In this document: positions 18,673 through 28,126 of the stretch, in pieces
Position numbering within the stretch: position 1 is the stretch's first letter
Layout: each line of letters begins with the position of its first letter
Assembly (NCBI GenBank): GCA_024636955.1
Contig: JAGXGB010000048.1
Location: 1 to 64,000 of the forward strand
DNA length: 64,000 nucleotides
Origin: Bacteroidales bacterium
GTDB lineage: Bacteria > Bacteroidota > Bacteroidia > Bacteroidales > Lentimicrobiaceae
Reading direction: 5' to 3'
Program-made: the position numbers and the translations under genes
Notes under the pieces: generated by a model
What the model saw: only the letters and a program-made list of their open reading frames with translations
The model's database searches: none
What the model was told of the DNA's origin: nothing

Positions 18673-21102
18673 TTATAGCTTGATTGTTAGTCCCGCATTC
18701 AGGTTGATACCCGCTTGTGGGAAATAGCCGTCATACTTATTGAATTCACCTTCAGTGTAGTAGCGATAAACCCATGCATTGGTCTCGTACTCATGGTTAA
18801 GCAGGTTGTTTACAGCTACATTGATCACAATTTCTTTGACAAATTTAGGGGTGATGGAATATCCTAATTTCAAATTGTTTACAATATAAGGATCGAGGCT
18901 TCTGTCTGCTGATGAAGTGTTATCAATATATTGTCTTGAAACAAATTTACCATCTAATGAAGCTATAAAGCCCGGCAAAGGGCTCCATAAAAGCTCCAAA
19001 CCTGCAACGGCAGCAGGTGAAAAAGCTAAATTTGTGGTACCAATATTATTAGTGATCAGCATCTTATTATCCCAATTATCAATTTTCTCAATAAAATCAA
19101 TAATCTTGTTGGAGGAGAATGCTGCATTCATTGCAAGTGTGAAACTTTTGTGAATCCTGTAGGTACCTGAGATCTCTATTCCCATTCTATAAGATTTGTC
19201 AACATTAGTCATTACAGCAGAACCAACGTCATTGATCTCACCGGTGAGGATCAACTGATCATTGTAATGCATATAATAAACATTCGTGTTTAAGCTAACC
19301 CCATTCTTCTTGTATTGGTATCCTGCCTCATAATCATAAAGCGTTTCAGCTAAAGGTTCTGATTTAAAAGGATCAGCATTTGTATAGTTATCGCGGTTAG
19401 GCTCACGATGACCTACTGCAAAGCTCATATAGAGACTTCCATTGGAGTGAAGATCAAAAAAGGCACCCGCCTTTGGATTGAAGAAGAGGAAATCATGCTC
19501 CTGGGTGATGTTACGCAAATCGTCATCAATCCCTGTGATTTTATAATTGATTGCCCGCAATTGTAAATCACCATACAAACTTAATCTGCTGGTAGTTTGA
19601 TGAATCGCCTTGGCATAAACATTAAGGTCTTTTTTGTCGCCGGTTCCAAAGTACCACTGATAGTCATGACCAATATTTTGGGCAAATTCAGCCCAAATAA
19701 TCCTGCCAAAATGATCTCCTTCATAAATGTTTCCCGAACTTCCAAAAGTGAGTTGCAGTCTGTTCACAGGATGGTAATTAATTGACATTGTGTAACCATA
19801 AAAATGGTTATCAAGATGCTTACGCCTGATCAGGTCAGTTTCAAGATTAGGTAAGACTATAATTGTGTCTGGATTTGGATTAATGACTGCACTTTCAACA
19901 CCATAATCACTTAGATCCTGCTCTTCCTTGTATTGTTCATAGTATCCTCTTCCACGGGTATAGTGTAGTGCAAAATTGGCAGTAGTTTTTTTGCTGAAGC
20001 GTTGGGCTAAAATAAGTTGGTAATGGTCTTGCTGATAGTTGTCGGTTTCATTGTCATAGTACCTGAGGTTGCCATCTCTGTCAGTATATTGGCCCATCAC
20101 GTTCAAAGTTCTTTGGGAATCAAGCAGGTAGGAGGGAACCCCTTCCCATGCCTGGTAAGTCTTTTCAAATCCTGAGAACACGTTCATTTTCAAGATTGTA
20201 TTCGTACCATAATATCCTGAAGAAACATAGAAGGACTTCAAATCAGCACTGGCCCTGTCAACATAACCATCAGAAGACAATTTAGATAAGCGCGCGTCAA
20301 CAGCCCATTTCCCATTCATTAAGCCGGTTCCGGCCGATACCGAATGTTGAAATGTATTAAATGACCCAAAACCATTAGTAATTTCACCATAAGCTACAGG
20401 CGATGGGGGAGAAGTCTGTAAATTTACACTTGCACCAAATGCAGCTGATCCATTGGTAGAGGAACCAACACCACGCTGTACCTGTAAACTTGACACCGAT
20501 GAAGCAAAATCTGGCATATTTACCCAGAACACGCCGTGTGATTCTGCATCATTCAATGGAATACCGTTTACTGTAATATTGATCCTGTTCATATCAGTTC
20601 CCCTGATGCGGAATGATGTGTAACCTACACCGGTACCGGCATCGGATGTTGTAACTGTTGCAGGCAGGTGATCGAGCAGAAATGGCATATCGCGACCCTG
20701 GTCCAGCCTGTCAATTGTTTCTTTTTGAACTGTTGAAGCTGTAACCGGAGTTTTTTCACCGGCACGTGTTGATTCAATTATTGCCTCTTCAGTGATAGTT
20801 AAAGGAGCTTCTTCCATGTTGATCATCATAGTACGGCTTTCCACGAGGTTGATGTCACTTAACCAGTCAGTATATCCCATGTAAGTGATCTTCATTTTGT
20901 AATCGCCTTCTTTCAGACCGAAAATTTCAAAAATTCCATCTGGCCTTGTGATGGCAACTTTCATGTTGTTATTGATACTCACGTGCGCCCCGGCAAGTGG
21001 TGCTGCAGTGTTGGAATCAATAATCCTCCCTTTGATGTTAATTTGAGCTGATAGTAGTAATGGAAGCAAAACTGGTAAAACCAGCAGAAGTTTTTTAATC
21101 AT
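18673..21102 (-). CDS. TonB-dependent receptor, TPP-riboswitch controlled (thiamin-related)
   Basis: An 809-residue outer membrane receptor. It has a signal peptide (cleavage near LLSAQ), an N-terminal CarboxypepD_reg-like domain at about 20-105, a plug domain at about 120-230 with RIRGTDMNRINITVNGIP, and a beta-barrel ending in LNAGLTIKL. The leader carries a full TPP riboswitch, so the gene should be repressed when thiamin pyrophosphate is plentiful. Thiamin-regulated receptors of this kind are known in Bacteroidota and take up thiamin or precursors through TonB. The substrate here is inferred from the riboswitch, not from the barrel. No inner-membrane thiamin transporter gene lies next to it. 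Confidence 0.92.
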   Translation of the reverse strand: MIKKLLLVLPVLLPLLLSAQINIKGRIIDSNTAAPLAGAHVSINNNMKVAITRPDGIFEIFGLKEGDYKMKITYMGYTDWLSDINLVESRTMMINMEEAPLTITEEAIIESTRAGEKTPVTASTVQKETIDRLDQGRDMPFLLDHLPATVTTSDAGTGVGYTSFRIRGTDMNRINITVNGIPLNDAESHGVFWVNMPDFASSVSSLQVQRGVGSSTNGSAAFGASVNLQTSPPSPVAYGEITNGFGSFNTFQHSVSAGTGLMNGKWAVDARLSKLSSDGYVDRASADLKSFYVSSGYYGTNTILKMNVFSGFEKTYQAWEGVPSYLLDSQRTLNVMGQYTDRDGNLRYYDNETDNYQQDHYQLILAQRFSKKTTANFALHYTRGRGYYEQYKEEQDLSDYGVESAVINPNPDTIIVLPNLETDLIRRKHLDNHFYGYTMSINYHPVNRLQLTFGSSGNIYEGDHFGRIIWAEFAQNIGHDYQWYFGTGDKKDLNVYAKAIHQTTSRLSLYGDLQLRAINYKITGIDDDLRNITQEHDFLFFNPKAGAFFDLHSNGSLYMSFAVGHREPNRDNYTNADPFKSEPLAETLYDYEAGYQYKKNGVSLNTNVYYMHYNDQLILTGEINDVGSAVMTNVDKSYRMGIEISGTYRIHKSFTLAMNAAFSSNKIIDFIEKIDNWDNKMLITNNIGTTNLAFSPAAVAGLELLWSPLPGFIASLDGKFVSRQYIDNTSSADRSLDPYIVNNLKLGYSITPKFVKEIVINVAVNNLLNHEYETNAWVYRYYTEGEFNKYDGYFPQAGINLNAGLTIKL

Positions 21103-21172
21103 TTTGATTCTATTTTTAGATTAAACTCTGGATGATTTAAAGGGGTCTTTAAATATCCGTAAATAAGTTTTC

Positions 21173-21255
21173 TCTGTAATCCCTTCGCCGGCATTACCCG
21201 GAGCAGGTTCAATGAGTATGATCTCAGCCCGTTATTTTTAGGCACCCCAATAGGA
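21173..21255 (-). promoter_or_regulatory. TPP riboswitch (THI element)
   Basis: On the minus strand the conserved pieces occur in order: GGGGTGCC (21241-21248), GGCTGAGA (21222-21229), GAACCTG, CCGGGTAATGCCGGC and GAAGGGA. These are the THI-box core that binds thiamin pyrophosphate. It starts directly after the promoter at 21264-21295 and ends about 70 bases before the receptor ATG. No strong terminator stem was seen between them, so control of translation initiation is more likely than attenuation. Confidence 0.96.
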
Positions 21256-21263
21256 AATCGCTG

Positions 21264-21295
21264 CAAAGGTAAGAAACAATATTATAATTTTGCAA
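21264..21295 (-). promoter_or_regulatory. Candidate promoter of the riboswitch leader
   Basis: Minus-strand TTG at 21293-21295, a 21-base spacer and an exact TACCTTTG at 21264-21271. The predicted start point falls a few bases upstream of the riboswitch P1 stem, which is where it should be. Confidence 0.65.
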
Positions 21296-21323
21296 TCGTT
21301 TAAGATGAAAACGAATGATCTAA

Positions 21324-21695
21324 ATGAAAAAGTACCTTTCCGTTATAGTAATATTACTACTGGTTTTTGTTGCATGTAAGAAGGAAAAGTTTCCTGATGA
21401 GTTCAGTGTTTATGGTCCGTGGAAGGAACTGACCACTGATTCAATCCGGACTGAACTTGAGTTCAAAAGCCGGAACTATCTGGTAATACAATTGCGGGGT
21501 GATACTATAAGAGAATTCAGGTACTTACTGAATAAACCCAACGAACTTGAAATTTTTGAGGAAAGTGAATATCCTTCGGGCAGAAGAAACATTCATAAGA
21601 TCACATACAATACCAGAGAAGAGCAGATGACAATTTACAATTTATATCCTGTTATTGCCGGCAATCAATCATCAACAATTTTTGTTAGGCGATAA
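21324..21695 (+). CDS. Hypothetical lipoprotein
   Basis: A 123-residue protein with a lipoprotein signal: MKKYLSVIVILLLVFVACKK, with lipidated Cys near residue 18. The mature part is about 105 residues, beta-rich in appearance, ending SSTIFVRR. I do not recognise a domain; it resembles the small lipocalin-like lipoproteins common in Bacteroidota only in general character. It is 67 bases upstream of aroQ on the same strand. Confidence 0.75.
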   Translation: MKKYLSVIVILLLVFVACKKEKFPDEFSVYGPWKELTTDSIRTELEFKSRNYLVIQLRGDTIREFRYLLNKPNELEIFEESEYPSGRRNIHKITYNTREEQMTIYNLYPVIAGNQSSTIFVRR

Positions 21696-21762
21696 ACAAT
21701 TACGGGTAGAAAATTATAATTTGACTGTAGTAATTCACGAATAGCAAAAGAAGGGTAGTGCA

Positions 21763-22191
21763 ATGGAAAAGAAGAAAGTAACCATCATTAACGGTCCTAA
21801 TATGAATTTAACCGGCATAAGGGAGAAACATATTTATGGTGATCAGTCTTTCGATACTATACTTAAAGAACTGGCGCTCGAGTTTCCGGATGTTGATTTG
21901 GAGTATTACCAGAGTAACATTGAGGGTGAAATAATAAGCAAGATTCAGGAAACAGGCTTTTTATCCGATGGGATCATACTTAACGCTGGTGGTTATTCGC
22001 ACACTTCAGTGGCTATTGCCGATGCAGTAAAGGCCATCAACAGCCCGGTTGTAGAAGTGCATATGAGTAACATCTGGGCCCGCGAAAGTTATAGGCATTC
22101 ATCGTATATTTCGCCGTTTGCAAAAGGAGTTATTGCGGGTTTTGGACTTGACTCATATCGACTAGCTATACTGAGTTTGTTAAAGAAATAA
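21763..22191 (+). CDS. aroQ: 3-dehydroquinate dehydratase, type II
   Basis: A 142-residue cytosolic enzyme of the shikimate pathway that converts 3-dehydroquinate to 3-dehydroshikimate. The family blocks NGPNMNLTGIRE, the catalytic Tyr in HIYGDQ, the catalytic His region NAGGYSHTSVAI and VEVHMSNIWARESYRH are all present. NAGGYSH replaces the more usual NPGAYTH, but the key His is kept. Length is normal for the dodecameric type II enzyme. Confidence 0.95.
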   Translation: MEKKKVTIINGPNMNLTGIREKHIYGDQSFDTILKELALEFPDVDLEYYQSNIEGEIISKIQETGFLSDGIILNAGGYSHTSVAIADAVKAINSPVVEVHMSNIWARESYRHSSYISPFAKGVIAGFGLDSYRLAILSLLKK

Positions 22192-22292
22192 TCTTTGGTA
22201 GTTAATTTATTAACTTTCTGGGATAAAAGATTCAGCTTTCTGTAGTAAAATGAATAGCCTCTAATCATTCAAGATTAAACGATCTTGTGTTA

Positions 22293-22613
22293 TTATGCCC
22301 TCGAGGTTATTTTTAAACCTACTATTCCACCAACTATCATTATCACAAAAAGTATTCTGAGGAGATCCTTTGATTCACCGAATACCATAATGCCATATAT
22401 CACGGTACCAATAGCACCTATGCCTGTCCATACAGTGTATGCGGTTCCTAATGGTAATGTTTTCAGTGAAATTGCCAATAGGTAAATACTGATTGCCATA
22501 GCCACAACGGTAACCACAGAGGGCCATAGGCGGGTGAATCCTTCTGAATACTTGAGTGCTACTGCCCAGGCTGTTTCAAACAGTCCTGCTATGATTAGGT
22601 AAAACCATGCCAT
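22293..22613 (-). CDS. Small multidrug resistance transporter, SugE/Gdx-like
   Basis: A 106-residue protein with four membrane helices. The essential glutamate of helix 1 is seen in [16 protein letters not shown], and GFTRLWPS follows as in the SugE (guanidinium exporter, Gdx) branch. It works as a dual-topology dimer exchanging a cation for protons. The gene start lies inside the 3' end of the upstream glycosyltransferase gene, overlapping it by 38 bases, so the two are probably cotranscribed. No guanidine riboswitch was seen. Confidence 0.88.
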   Translation of the reverse strand: MAWFYLIIAGLFETAWAVALKYSEGFTRLWPSVVTVVAMAISIYLLAISLKTLPLGTAYTVWTGIGAIGTVIYGIMVFGESKDLLRILFVIMIVGGIVGLKITSRA

Positions 22614-23631
22614 CAGATGTGAATTTTTCTTTCCTTATTTCTGAAAATTTCTTTACTCCCTTCAAGAAATGGTCAATTACAACATTTCCTATGTATACCT
22701 GTGACACATTGCGGTGTTGGATTAATCCTCGTTTGTGCTTATGCTTTGGAAACCTACGGTAAAAGCTCATATGAGCTCTTATCACTGCCCAAAAGTCATC
22801 AAAACCACCATCAAAGAGGAATTTAAATGCTGCAATTCCGTCAAGCACCAGCCTCGAGGCAAAAACAAATACAAGCCTTTCAGAGGGCAGATTCTTGTAA
22901 AGCATGGTAATGTTATTGCGCATGTTGAGGTATGTCTTGAATGAAGATTTCTTGGGAAGTGTTCCACCTCCAACATGATACACTACTGAATCAGGGCAAA
23001 CCATTATTTTAAATCCCAAATGCTTCATACGCCAGCAGAAATCAATCTCTTCCATATGAGCAAAAAAGTCTTCATCAAAACCTCCATGCTTTCTGAATAA
23101 GTCGGCTCTTACAAACAAACAAGCGCCGGTAGCCCAGAATACTTCACGGGTATCATTATATTGGCCCATATCCTTTTCAATATGCTGAAATAAGCGCCCG
23201 CGACAGAAGGGATATCCAAACTCATCGATGAACCCACCAGCAGCTCCTGCATATTCAAAGTGTTCAGGCGAATGATACGAACGTATTAAAGGCTGACATG
23301 CAGCAATTGAAGCATCATTATCCATCAGGTCAATGATAGGCTTAATCCAACCTGCAGTTACTTCTATGTCAGAATTGAGAAGTATATAATAGTCAGCTTC
23401 AACTTGTGACAATGCATCGTTGTAACCTTTTGCAAACCCCCCATTAGTTTCATTTTGAATTATTTCAACCGTTGGAAACTCTTGCCTGAGCATTGATACA
23501 GAATCATCATGTGAGTTATTGTCAGCAACAATGATGCGAGTGTCAGGCTCATTATGTTCCAATACTGATGGAAGGAACTTCTTTAAGAAGCTTCTTCCGT
23601 TCCAGTTTAAAATAACGATTGCAATACGCAC
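22576..23631 (-). CDS. Glycosyltransferase family 2
   Basis: A 351-residue GT-A enzyme. The nucleotide-sugar site is seen as [18 protein letters not shown] and [11 protein letters not shown], with the metal-binding ILLNSDIEV at about residues 86-94. The acceptor-side [19 protein letters not shown] matches the rhamnosyltransferase-like branch. It has no clear membrane helix except a weak hydrophobic stretch near residue 260. It probably adds a sugar during surface polysaccharide or lipid-linked glycan synthesis; the donor is unknown. The start codon is GTG at 23631. TATGTTTG at 23671-23678 upstream could be the -7 element. Confidence 0.9.
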   Translation of the reverse strand: MRIAIVILNWNGRSFLKKFLPSVLEHNEPDTRIIVADNNSHDDSVSMLRQEFPTVEIIQNETNGGFAKGYNDALSQVEADYYILLNSDIEVTAGWIKPIIDLMDNDASIAACQPLIRSYHSPEHFEYAGAAGGFIDEFGYPFCRGRLFQHIEKDMGQYNDTREVFWATGACLFVRADLFRKHGGFDEDFFAHMEEIDFCWRMKHLGFKIMVCPDSVVYHVGGGTLPKKSSFKTYLNMRNNITMLYKNLPSERLVFVFASRLVLDGIAAFKFLFDGGFDDFWAVIRAHMSFYRRFPKHKHKRGLIQHRNVSQVYIGNVVIDHFLKGVKKFSEIRKEKFTSDGMVLPNHSRTV

Positions 23632-23670
23632 TTATCAGATGTATGGGGTTATTACCTTTACTATAGCTTG

Positions 23671-23678
23671 CAAACATA
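23671..23678 (-). promoter_or_regulatory. Candidate -7 element for glycosyltransferase gene
   Basis: Exact minus-strand TATGTTTG, 40 bases before the GTG start. No good TTG is found at the right distance upstream, so this is only half a promoter. Confidence 0.35.
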
Positions 23679-23812
23679 CGACATATATGGTTAATACAGC
23701 CCGTTTGTTCTACTGATTTTAATGTAAAATATAGTATTAATCAACTGATATGACCAGCTAATGGTACTTAGGTTTTATTCCAATTTAGTCACAGTTAGTA
23801 ACCGGTAAGCTA

Positions 23813-25297
23813 TTAATATGGGTTGTTGTAAATAGTTCCTGACCTGCTTCGATCATGCTGCAGAGTTTCACGATCAGCATCCTTAGTCCAAATCTCCCTA
23901 AAAATCAATCCTTGCCAGTTGTAATTTTGAATCTCACCAACAGCATCTGAATGGACGAGAGTGTAATCTCTGACACTCACCTCAGAACTCACAAATACAA
24001 ATCGTTTATTGCGTTCTCTACCATTATTCAGACTATAAAAATGCCATATCTGGTAAGGTACAGTTCCACGTCCTTCTATAACCCCTGTTTCAAATGGCAC
24101 ATCCTGAATGGTACTCGGTGCACCATATTTTAAATAAACATAACCCATATCAGTATTGTATCCTTTCTTTACCTGAGTGCCAAAAGCTTCATTTACTTTT
24201 TTCACTTGCGCTTTGTATGTTTCCCAGGCTTCCTTAGGCTTCAGTGGGTCTCTGCTCTCCCAGAATTTCTGGAAGTACTGTTGCAATGCAGGTAAAGCTG
24301 CTGTTTGTGATTGATAGTTAATAAATAATTTCTCCATTTCAGTTGCCACAGGAGTGAGCGATTGAATGAATTCCCTGAGGGTATCAGCACTCATTATAGA
24401 TGCACTAAATGAATTTGAGAGGTCCACTGTTGAATAATCCTGCGCAACAGCATCCATTTCAGGGTTAGATCGCTGGAAGAATGATATGCCTGATGCAATC
24501 TCAGCATTTTGTTTATCGCGTAAGCTGATAACAACATTGTAATTACCGGTTGGTAATCGGCTGATATCGAATTCGTTTATTAAAACTATAACAGGCTTTG
24601 AGGCTTCTCTTTTAGTTTTAGCAAAGTCATTAAGTATTCGGCCATTTTCAAAAGACTCTAAGTAGTATGAAATAATAAATTTTTCATCGCTTCCTTCTTT
24701 ATGGTTAGGATTGTATACCTCCGCATAAAATATGAGTTTATCTTTATCGGCAGGATAATAGTTATCCACTAATGGCACAAGATCATAACCGCTCTTACTC
24801 AGAATGTTAGACTCACTTGTCTTGGTATATGAATTGACAAACTGTATGGTCGATACTGTTGCTTTATCCTCAGGAAACTCTATAGTGAATGGATAATTAA
24901 GTGACTGAGCTTTTTTGTCGATATTATTATCAATTATTGAGAGTTCTAACACATAACTTCCGTTAGGCAAACTAAAGCGCTGTTGGTCAATAAAATTAAC
25001 ACCAACGCTTACAGTATCGTTAATTTGCTTACTCAGCAATTCATATTTTTTGAAGTCCTTTATAACTGAATCCTGCTTTATGATCATGGTAATCTGAACA
25101 CTTCCCTGAAAAAGCCCTGAAGGAAGCTTATTATAAACCAGGGTATTGCCCATTAATTCAAGGTAAACTTCTACATAAGGAGTTTGACCGGGAACATTGA
25201 AAGTTGCATGAGAAATGTAGGCTCCGATCCCTGGGGAAGGAAAAACTTTCAGTGTAAAAATGAGAATCAATGTGAGGATGAAGATAGATTTTTTCAT
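23813..25297 (-). CDS. GWxTD domain-containing protein
   Basis: A 494-residue secreted protein with a signal peptide to about residue 20. The C-terminal third carries the GWxTD-type block, seen as KKGYNTDMGYVYLKYGAPST followed by PYQIWHFY. Here the Trp of GWxTD is replaced by Tyr. The domain is common in Bacteroidota and its biochemical role is not established. The N-terminal part looks like tandem beta-sandwich segments. It is monocistronic with its own promoter and is followed by a 180-base gap. Confidence 0.85.
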   Translation of the reverse strand: MKKSIFILTLILIFTLKVFPSPGIGAYISHATFNVPGQTPYVEVYLELMGNTLVYNKLPSGLFQGSVQITMIIKQDSVIKDFKKYELLSKQINDTVSVGVNFIDQQRFSLPNGSYVLELSIIDNNIDKKAQSLNYPFTIEFPEDKATVSTIQFVNSYTKTSESNILSKSGYDLVPLVDNYYPADKDKLIFYAEVYNPNHKEGSDEKFIISYYLESFENGRILNDFAKTKREASKPVIVLINEFDISRLPTGNYNVVISLRDKQNAEIASGISFFQRSNPEMDAVAQDYSTVDLSNSFSASIMSADTLREFIQSLTPVATEMEKLFINYQSQTAALPALQQYFQKFWESRDPLKPKEAWETYKAQVKKVNEAFGTQVKKGYNTDMGYVYLKYGAPSTIQDVPFETGVIEGRGTVPYQIWHFYSLNNGRERNKRFVFVSSEVSVRDYTLVHSDAVGEIQNYNWQGLIFREIWTKDADRETLQHDRSRSGTIYNNPY

Positions 25298-25372
25298 GGG
25301 GATATGATTGCTATGTTCTATTGCAAAAGTTATTTAGGCTGCAATTATCTTGCCAGTGTTACAGCCATATGT

Positions 25373-25403
25373 CAAAGGTAGTAAGATAGAATGAAAAAAG
25401 CAA
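25373..25403 (-). promoter_or_regulatory. Candidate promoter of GWxTD gene
   Basis: Minus-strand TTG at 25401-25403, a 20-base spacer and an exact TACCTTTG at 25373-25380, about 75 bases before the ATG. Confidence 0.6.
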
Positions 25404-25463
25404 GTACTGCGATGTGTTTGTGAAGTAGGTGCTTGAAGGTATCACTGATTAGTTAAGTGGCCG

Positions 25464-25490
25464 AAAAAAAAATGCCCTGAAAACAGGGCA
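25464..25490 (-). terminator. Intrinsic terminator of tRNA-Ser
   Basis: On the minus strand, TGCCCTG and CAGGGCA flank a TTTT loop (7-bp stem), followed by nine T. It lies 14 bases after the tRNA 3' end. Confidence 0.9.
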
Positions 25491-25504
25491 CTGATGTGAT
25501 TTTG

Positions 25505-25589
25505 CGGAAAGAGAGGGATTCGAACCCCCGGACCCTTGCAGGTCAACGGTTTTCAAGACCGCCGCAATCGACCACTCTGCCATCTTTCC
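25505..25589 (-). tRNA. tRNA-Ser (anticodon UGA)
   Basis: An 85-nt class II tRNA. The acceptor stem is GGAAAGA paired with TCTTTCC, with discriminator G, the serine identity base. The anticodon arm CGGTCTTGAAAACCG presents TGA. The T-arm is GGGGGTTCGAATCCCTC, and a variable arm GACC...GGTC is present. CCA is not encoded, so it must be added after transcription. It reads UCN serine codons. Confidence 0.97.
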
Positions 25590-25740
25590 GAGGGCAAAAT
25601 TACACTTTTTTTTCGTTGTGCAAAAAAATCTTTTACTGTAGGTTCATTTTTGTTTAACCCACAAAACTTCAGCTTCATATAGTTGTTTATAACTAACTCA
25701 TATTGCACCTTTCAGCAGGCAATACTTAAAAATTACCATT

Positions 25741-26787
25741 ATGCAATCACCCATTATCGCAGTCAACAGGTTAGGTTTTCAATGGACAACCAAAGATCCG
25801 TTTCTATTTTGTGCCCACCATAATGATGCATACCCTAAGGGGAATGAATTGTTAGGGCCAACCGAAAGTCTCAAAGGCCGTACATTAGGTAACGACTTTA
25901 GTGAAAAACTTGATTGGCGTATGTATCACGGGCATATAGTGCCTGGCTTTCCGGTACATCCACATCGTGGGTTTGAGACCATAACAATTGTTCTTTCAGG
26001 CTTTATTGATCACTCTGATTCAGCGGGAGGTGCAGGGAGGTATGGCAATGGTGATGTTCAATGGATGACAGCAGGTACTGGTTTACAGCATTCTGAAATG
26101 TTTCCCTTATTGAACAAAAATGAACCGAACCCCTTGGAATTGTTTCAGATTTGGTTGAATCTGCCCGCTGCAAAAAAGATGGTGAAACCCTACTTTAAGA
26201 TGCTGTGGAAGGAGAATTTGCCCAAATCATCAATTTCTGATAATAATGGAAAATACACTGAAGTGATTATTGTTACAGGTGAATCAGATGGTATCATTTC
26301 TCAAACTCCTTCTGCCGACTCCTGGGCTGCCGATCCTGCGAATGAGGTTGCCATAGTTAGATATAAACTTGAACCGCATGCGGAATACACAATACAGGCA
26401 TCAAAGAAAGAGGTTAACCGGATGTTATATTATTTCAAAGGGAAGGAGATTTCAGTTCTCGGTCAAGCTATTGAGTCGTATAATTCAATTGAAGTTATGC
26501 CCGATGTGGATCTGGAGATAATAAATGGTGATACCGAGAGCGAGATATTGTTATTGCAGGGAAAACCAATCAGTGAGCCTGTAGTACAGTATGGTCCGTT
26601 TGTGATGAATACACAAAAGGAAATACAACAGACAGTTGCAGACTACCGTATAACTGAATTTGGCGGATGGCCCTGGGCTGCAGATGAGTATGTGCACCCA
26701 ATTACTGAACCTCGTTTTGCTAAATATTCTGATGGTACAATTGAATACCCCGAAGGGCATCAGGGAGTGAAAGTAAAAGAAGAATAA
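25741..26787 (+). CDS. Pirin family protein
   Basis: A 348-residue bicupin protein. The first cupin has the metal ligands of pirin: two His in HPHRGFETI and His plus Glu in TAGTGLQHSEM. Family members are iron-binding proteins, some with quercetin 2,3-dioxygenase activity; the substrate is unknown. The length is greater than the typical 230-300 because of a C-terminal extension ending near EGHQGVKVKEE. It is convergent with the TPM gene, with six bases between stops and no terminator seen. Confidence 0.9.
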   Translation: MQSPIIAVNRLGFQWTTKDPFLFCAHHNDAYPKGNELLGPTESLKGRTLGNDFSEKLDWRMYHGHIVPGFPVHPHRGFETITIVLSGFIDHSDSAGGAGRYGNGDVQWMTAGTGLQHSEMFPLLNKNEPNPLELFQIWLNLPAAKKMVKPYFKMLWKENLPKSSISDNNGKYTEVIIVTGESDGIISQTPSADSWAADPANEVAIVRYKLEPHAEYTIQASKKEVNRMLYYFKGKEISVLGQAIESYNSIEVMPDVDLEIINGDTESEILLLQGKPISEPVVQYGPFVMNTQKEIQQTVADYRITEFGGWPWAADEYVHPITEPRFAKYSDGTIEYPEGHQGVKVKEE

Positions 26788-26793
26788 TATTAG

Positions 26794-27630
26794 TTACCAG
26801 CTCCCTCCGGCACCGCCGCCGCCAAAGCCGCCACCACCAAAGCCACCAAAGCCTCCTCCGCCGCCTCCAAAACCGCCGCTGCCACCGGAGAAACCGCCCC
26901 AGCTTCCTGATCCACTTCCACGTCCACTCCCCATCATTGAAAGTAATAACCAGAAAGGTAGGTTTCCTTTACCACCGATTGTATGGTTGTTGTTACCACC
27001 CTTTTTTCCGAAAATTGCTATTATGATGAAAACAAGGAAAATGATCACTGGAAGGAATCCGGCTCCTTTTTTGTCAGACGTTTTTGTATACTGTTCAGCT
27101 GAGTATTTTCCTAATAATAGGTCTTTTACAACACTTACTCCTGCTGCAATTCCTTCGTAGTATTTATTTTCAGCGAAATATGGTATCATTTCGTTATCGA
27201 CAATACGCCTTGTAACCGCATCGGTGATAACTTCTTCAAGTCCATAACCGGTTGCAATAAATGCTTGTCCCTTTTCATTACCTTTTTTAGGTTTTATAAG
27301 GATTACCAAGCCATTACTTGTGTTCTTTTGTCCAACTCCCCATTTTTGACCTATTCGTTGAGCCATATCACCAACATCATAGCCTTCTAAGTCGGGCATG
27401 ATCACTACAGTTATTTGGGTTGATGTGCTGTCACTATAAGCAACCAGAAATTGTTCAAGCTGGTTTTTCTGAGTTTCACTCAGTATTGACGCAAAATCAT
27501 TAACAAGGCGGGGAGGAACAGATGGATCAGGAACTTGAGAATATACTGAGTGGAAACAGCCAAAAATCAGGAATGTCAGAATCAGGAAATATTTGTGACC
27601 CATTTTAAACGTCATGGAATTGTGCGACAT
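26794..27630 (-). CDS. TPM domain protein with Gly-rich tail (YgcG-like)
   Basis: A 278-residue membrane-attached protein: signal peptide, TPM domain at about 35-180, one membrane helix at about 195-210 and a long C-terminal tail made mostly of Gly, Ser and Phe (last 50 residues). TPM proteins are often encoded beside LemA; their molecular role is not settled. The ATG at 27630 is 29 bases after the stop of the preceding TPM gene. An internal ATG at 27603 (MGHKYFLIL) would give a more typical signal peptide and is a real alternative start. Confidence 0.88.
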   Translation of the reverse strand: MSHNSMTFKMGHKYFLILTFLIFGCFHSVYSQVPDPSVPPRLVNDFASILSETQKNQLEQFLVAYSDSTSTQITVVIMPDLEGYDVGDMAQRIGQKWGVGQKNTSNGLVILIKPKKGNEKGQAFIATGYGLEEVITDAVTRRIVDNEMIPYFAENKYYEGIAAGVSVVKDLLLGKYSAEQYTKTSDKKGAGFLPVIIFLVFIIIAIFGKKGGNNNHTIGGKGNLPFWLLLSMMGSGRGSGSGSWGGFSGGSGGFGGGGGGFGGFGGGGFGGGGAGGSW

Positions 27631-27659
27631 ACTTTTATTTTTTTAGCGTACCCTTTATT

Positions 27660-28106
27660 TTAATTTCCATCGAAAGAGATTTCATCTGAAAGCTCATTAA
27701 CATCATCCTTATGGTAAGGAAAGTGTTTTTTGAGTTGTTCACCAGCTTTAACAATGCCTGCAACTAAACCCTCAGAAAACCGGCCTTCCCTGAAATGATT
27801 GATCATTAGTTTCTTAGTGCTTTCCCAGAAATCAACCGGTACTACAGCATTTATGCCACTATCGCCAATTATTGCAAAGCTGTGATTTTCTACTGCAAGG
27901 TATATTAATACACCATTACGGGCAATAGTTTTTTCCATTCCAAGATTTTTAAACATCTCAGCAGCACAATCAAGAATATCACCTGCGCATTTCTTTTGTA
28001 TATGCACCCTGATTTCACCAGATGTATCGAGTTCTGCATCAAGAATTGCCTGCTTAATATCGTCTTGTTGTTGTTGAGTGAAGAAGCTTTTAGCTGAATT
28101 GGGCAT
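27660..28106 (-). CDS. Cytosolic or peripheral TPM domain protein
   Basis: A 148-residue protein consisting almost only of a TPM domain without signal peptide or membrane helix. The conserved pattern GEIRVHIQKK...NGVLIYLAVENHSFAIIGDSGI is seen. It is the middle gene of the LemA-TPM-TPM set, so one partner is soluble and the other membrane-anchored. Confidence 0.88.
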   Translation of the reverse strand: MPNSAKSFFTQQQQDDIKQAILDAELDTSGEIRVHIQKKCAGDILDCAAEMFKNLGMEKTIARNGVLIYLAVENHSFAIIGDSGINAVVPVDFWESTKKLMINHFREGRFSEGLVAGIVKAGEQLKKHFPYHKDDVNELSDEISFDGN

Positions 28107-28126
28107 TTGTGATGATTTTTAATTAA

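Noticed and set aside
22270-22287. CAAGAT...ATCTTG hairpin between aroQ and SMR genes
   Set aside because: The 6-bp stem has no clear T-run, too weak to call a terminator.
26794-26950. Gly-rich coding repeat suspected as low-complexity artefact or frameshift
   Set aside because: The frame is open to a normal stop, and Gly/Phe/Ser tails are usual for YgcG-like TPM proteins.
27603-28106. Two adjacent TPM genes suspected to be one broken gene
   Set aside because: Each has a complete domain, its own start and stop, and different localisation. Pairs of this kind are common beside lemA.
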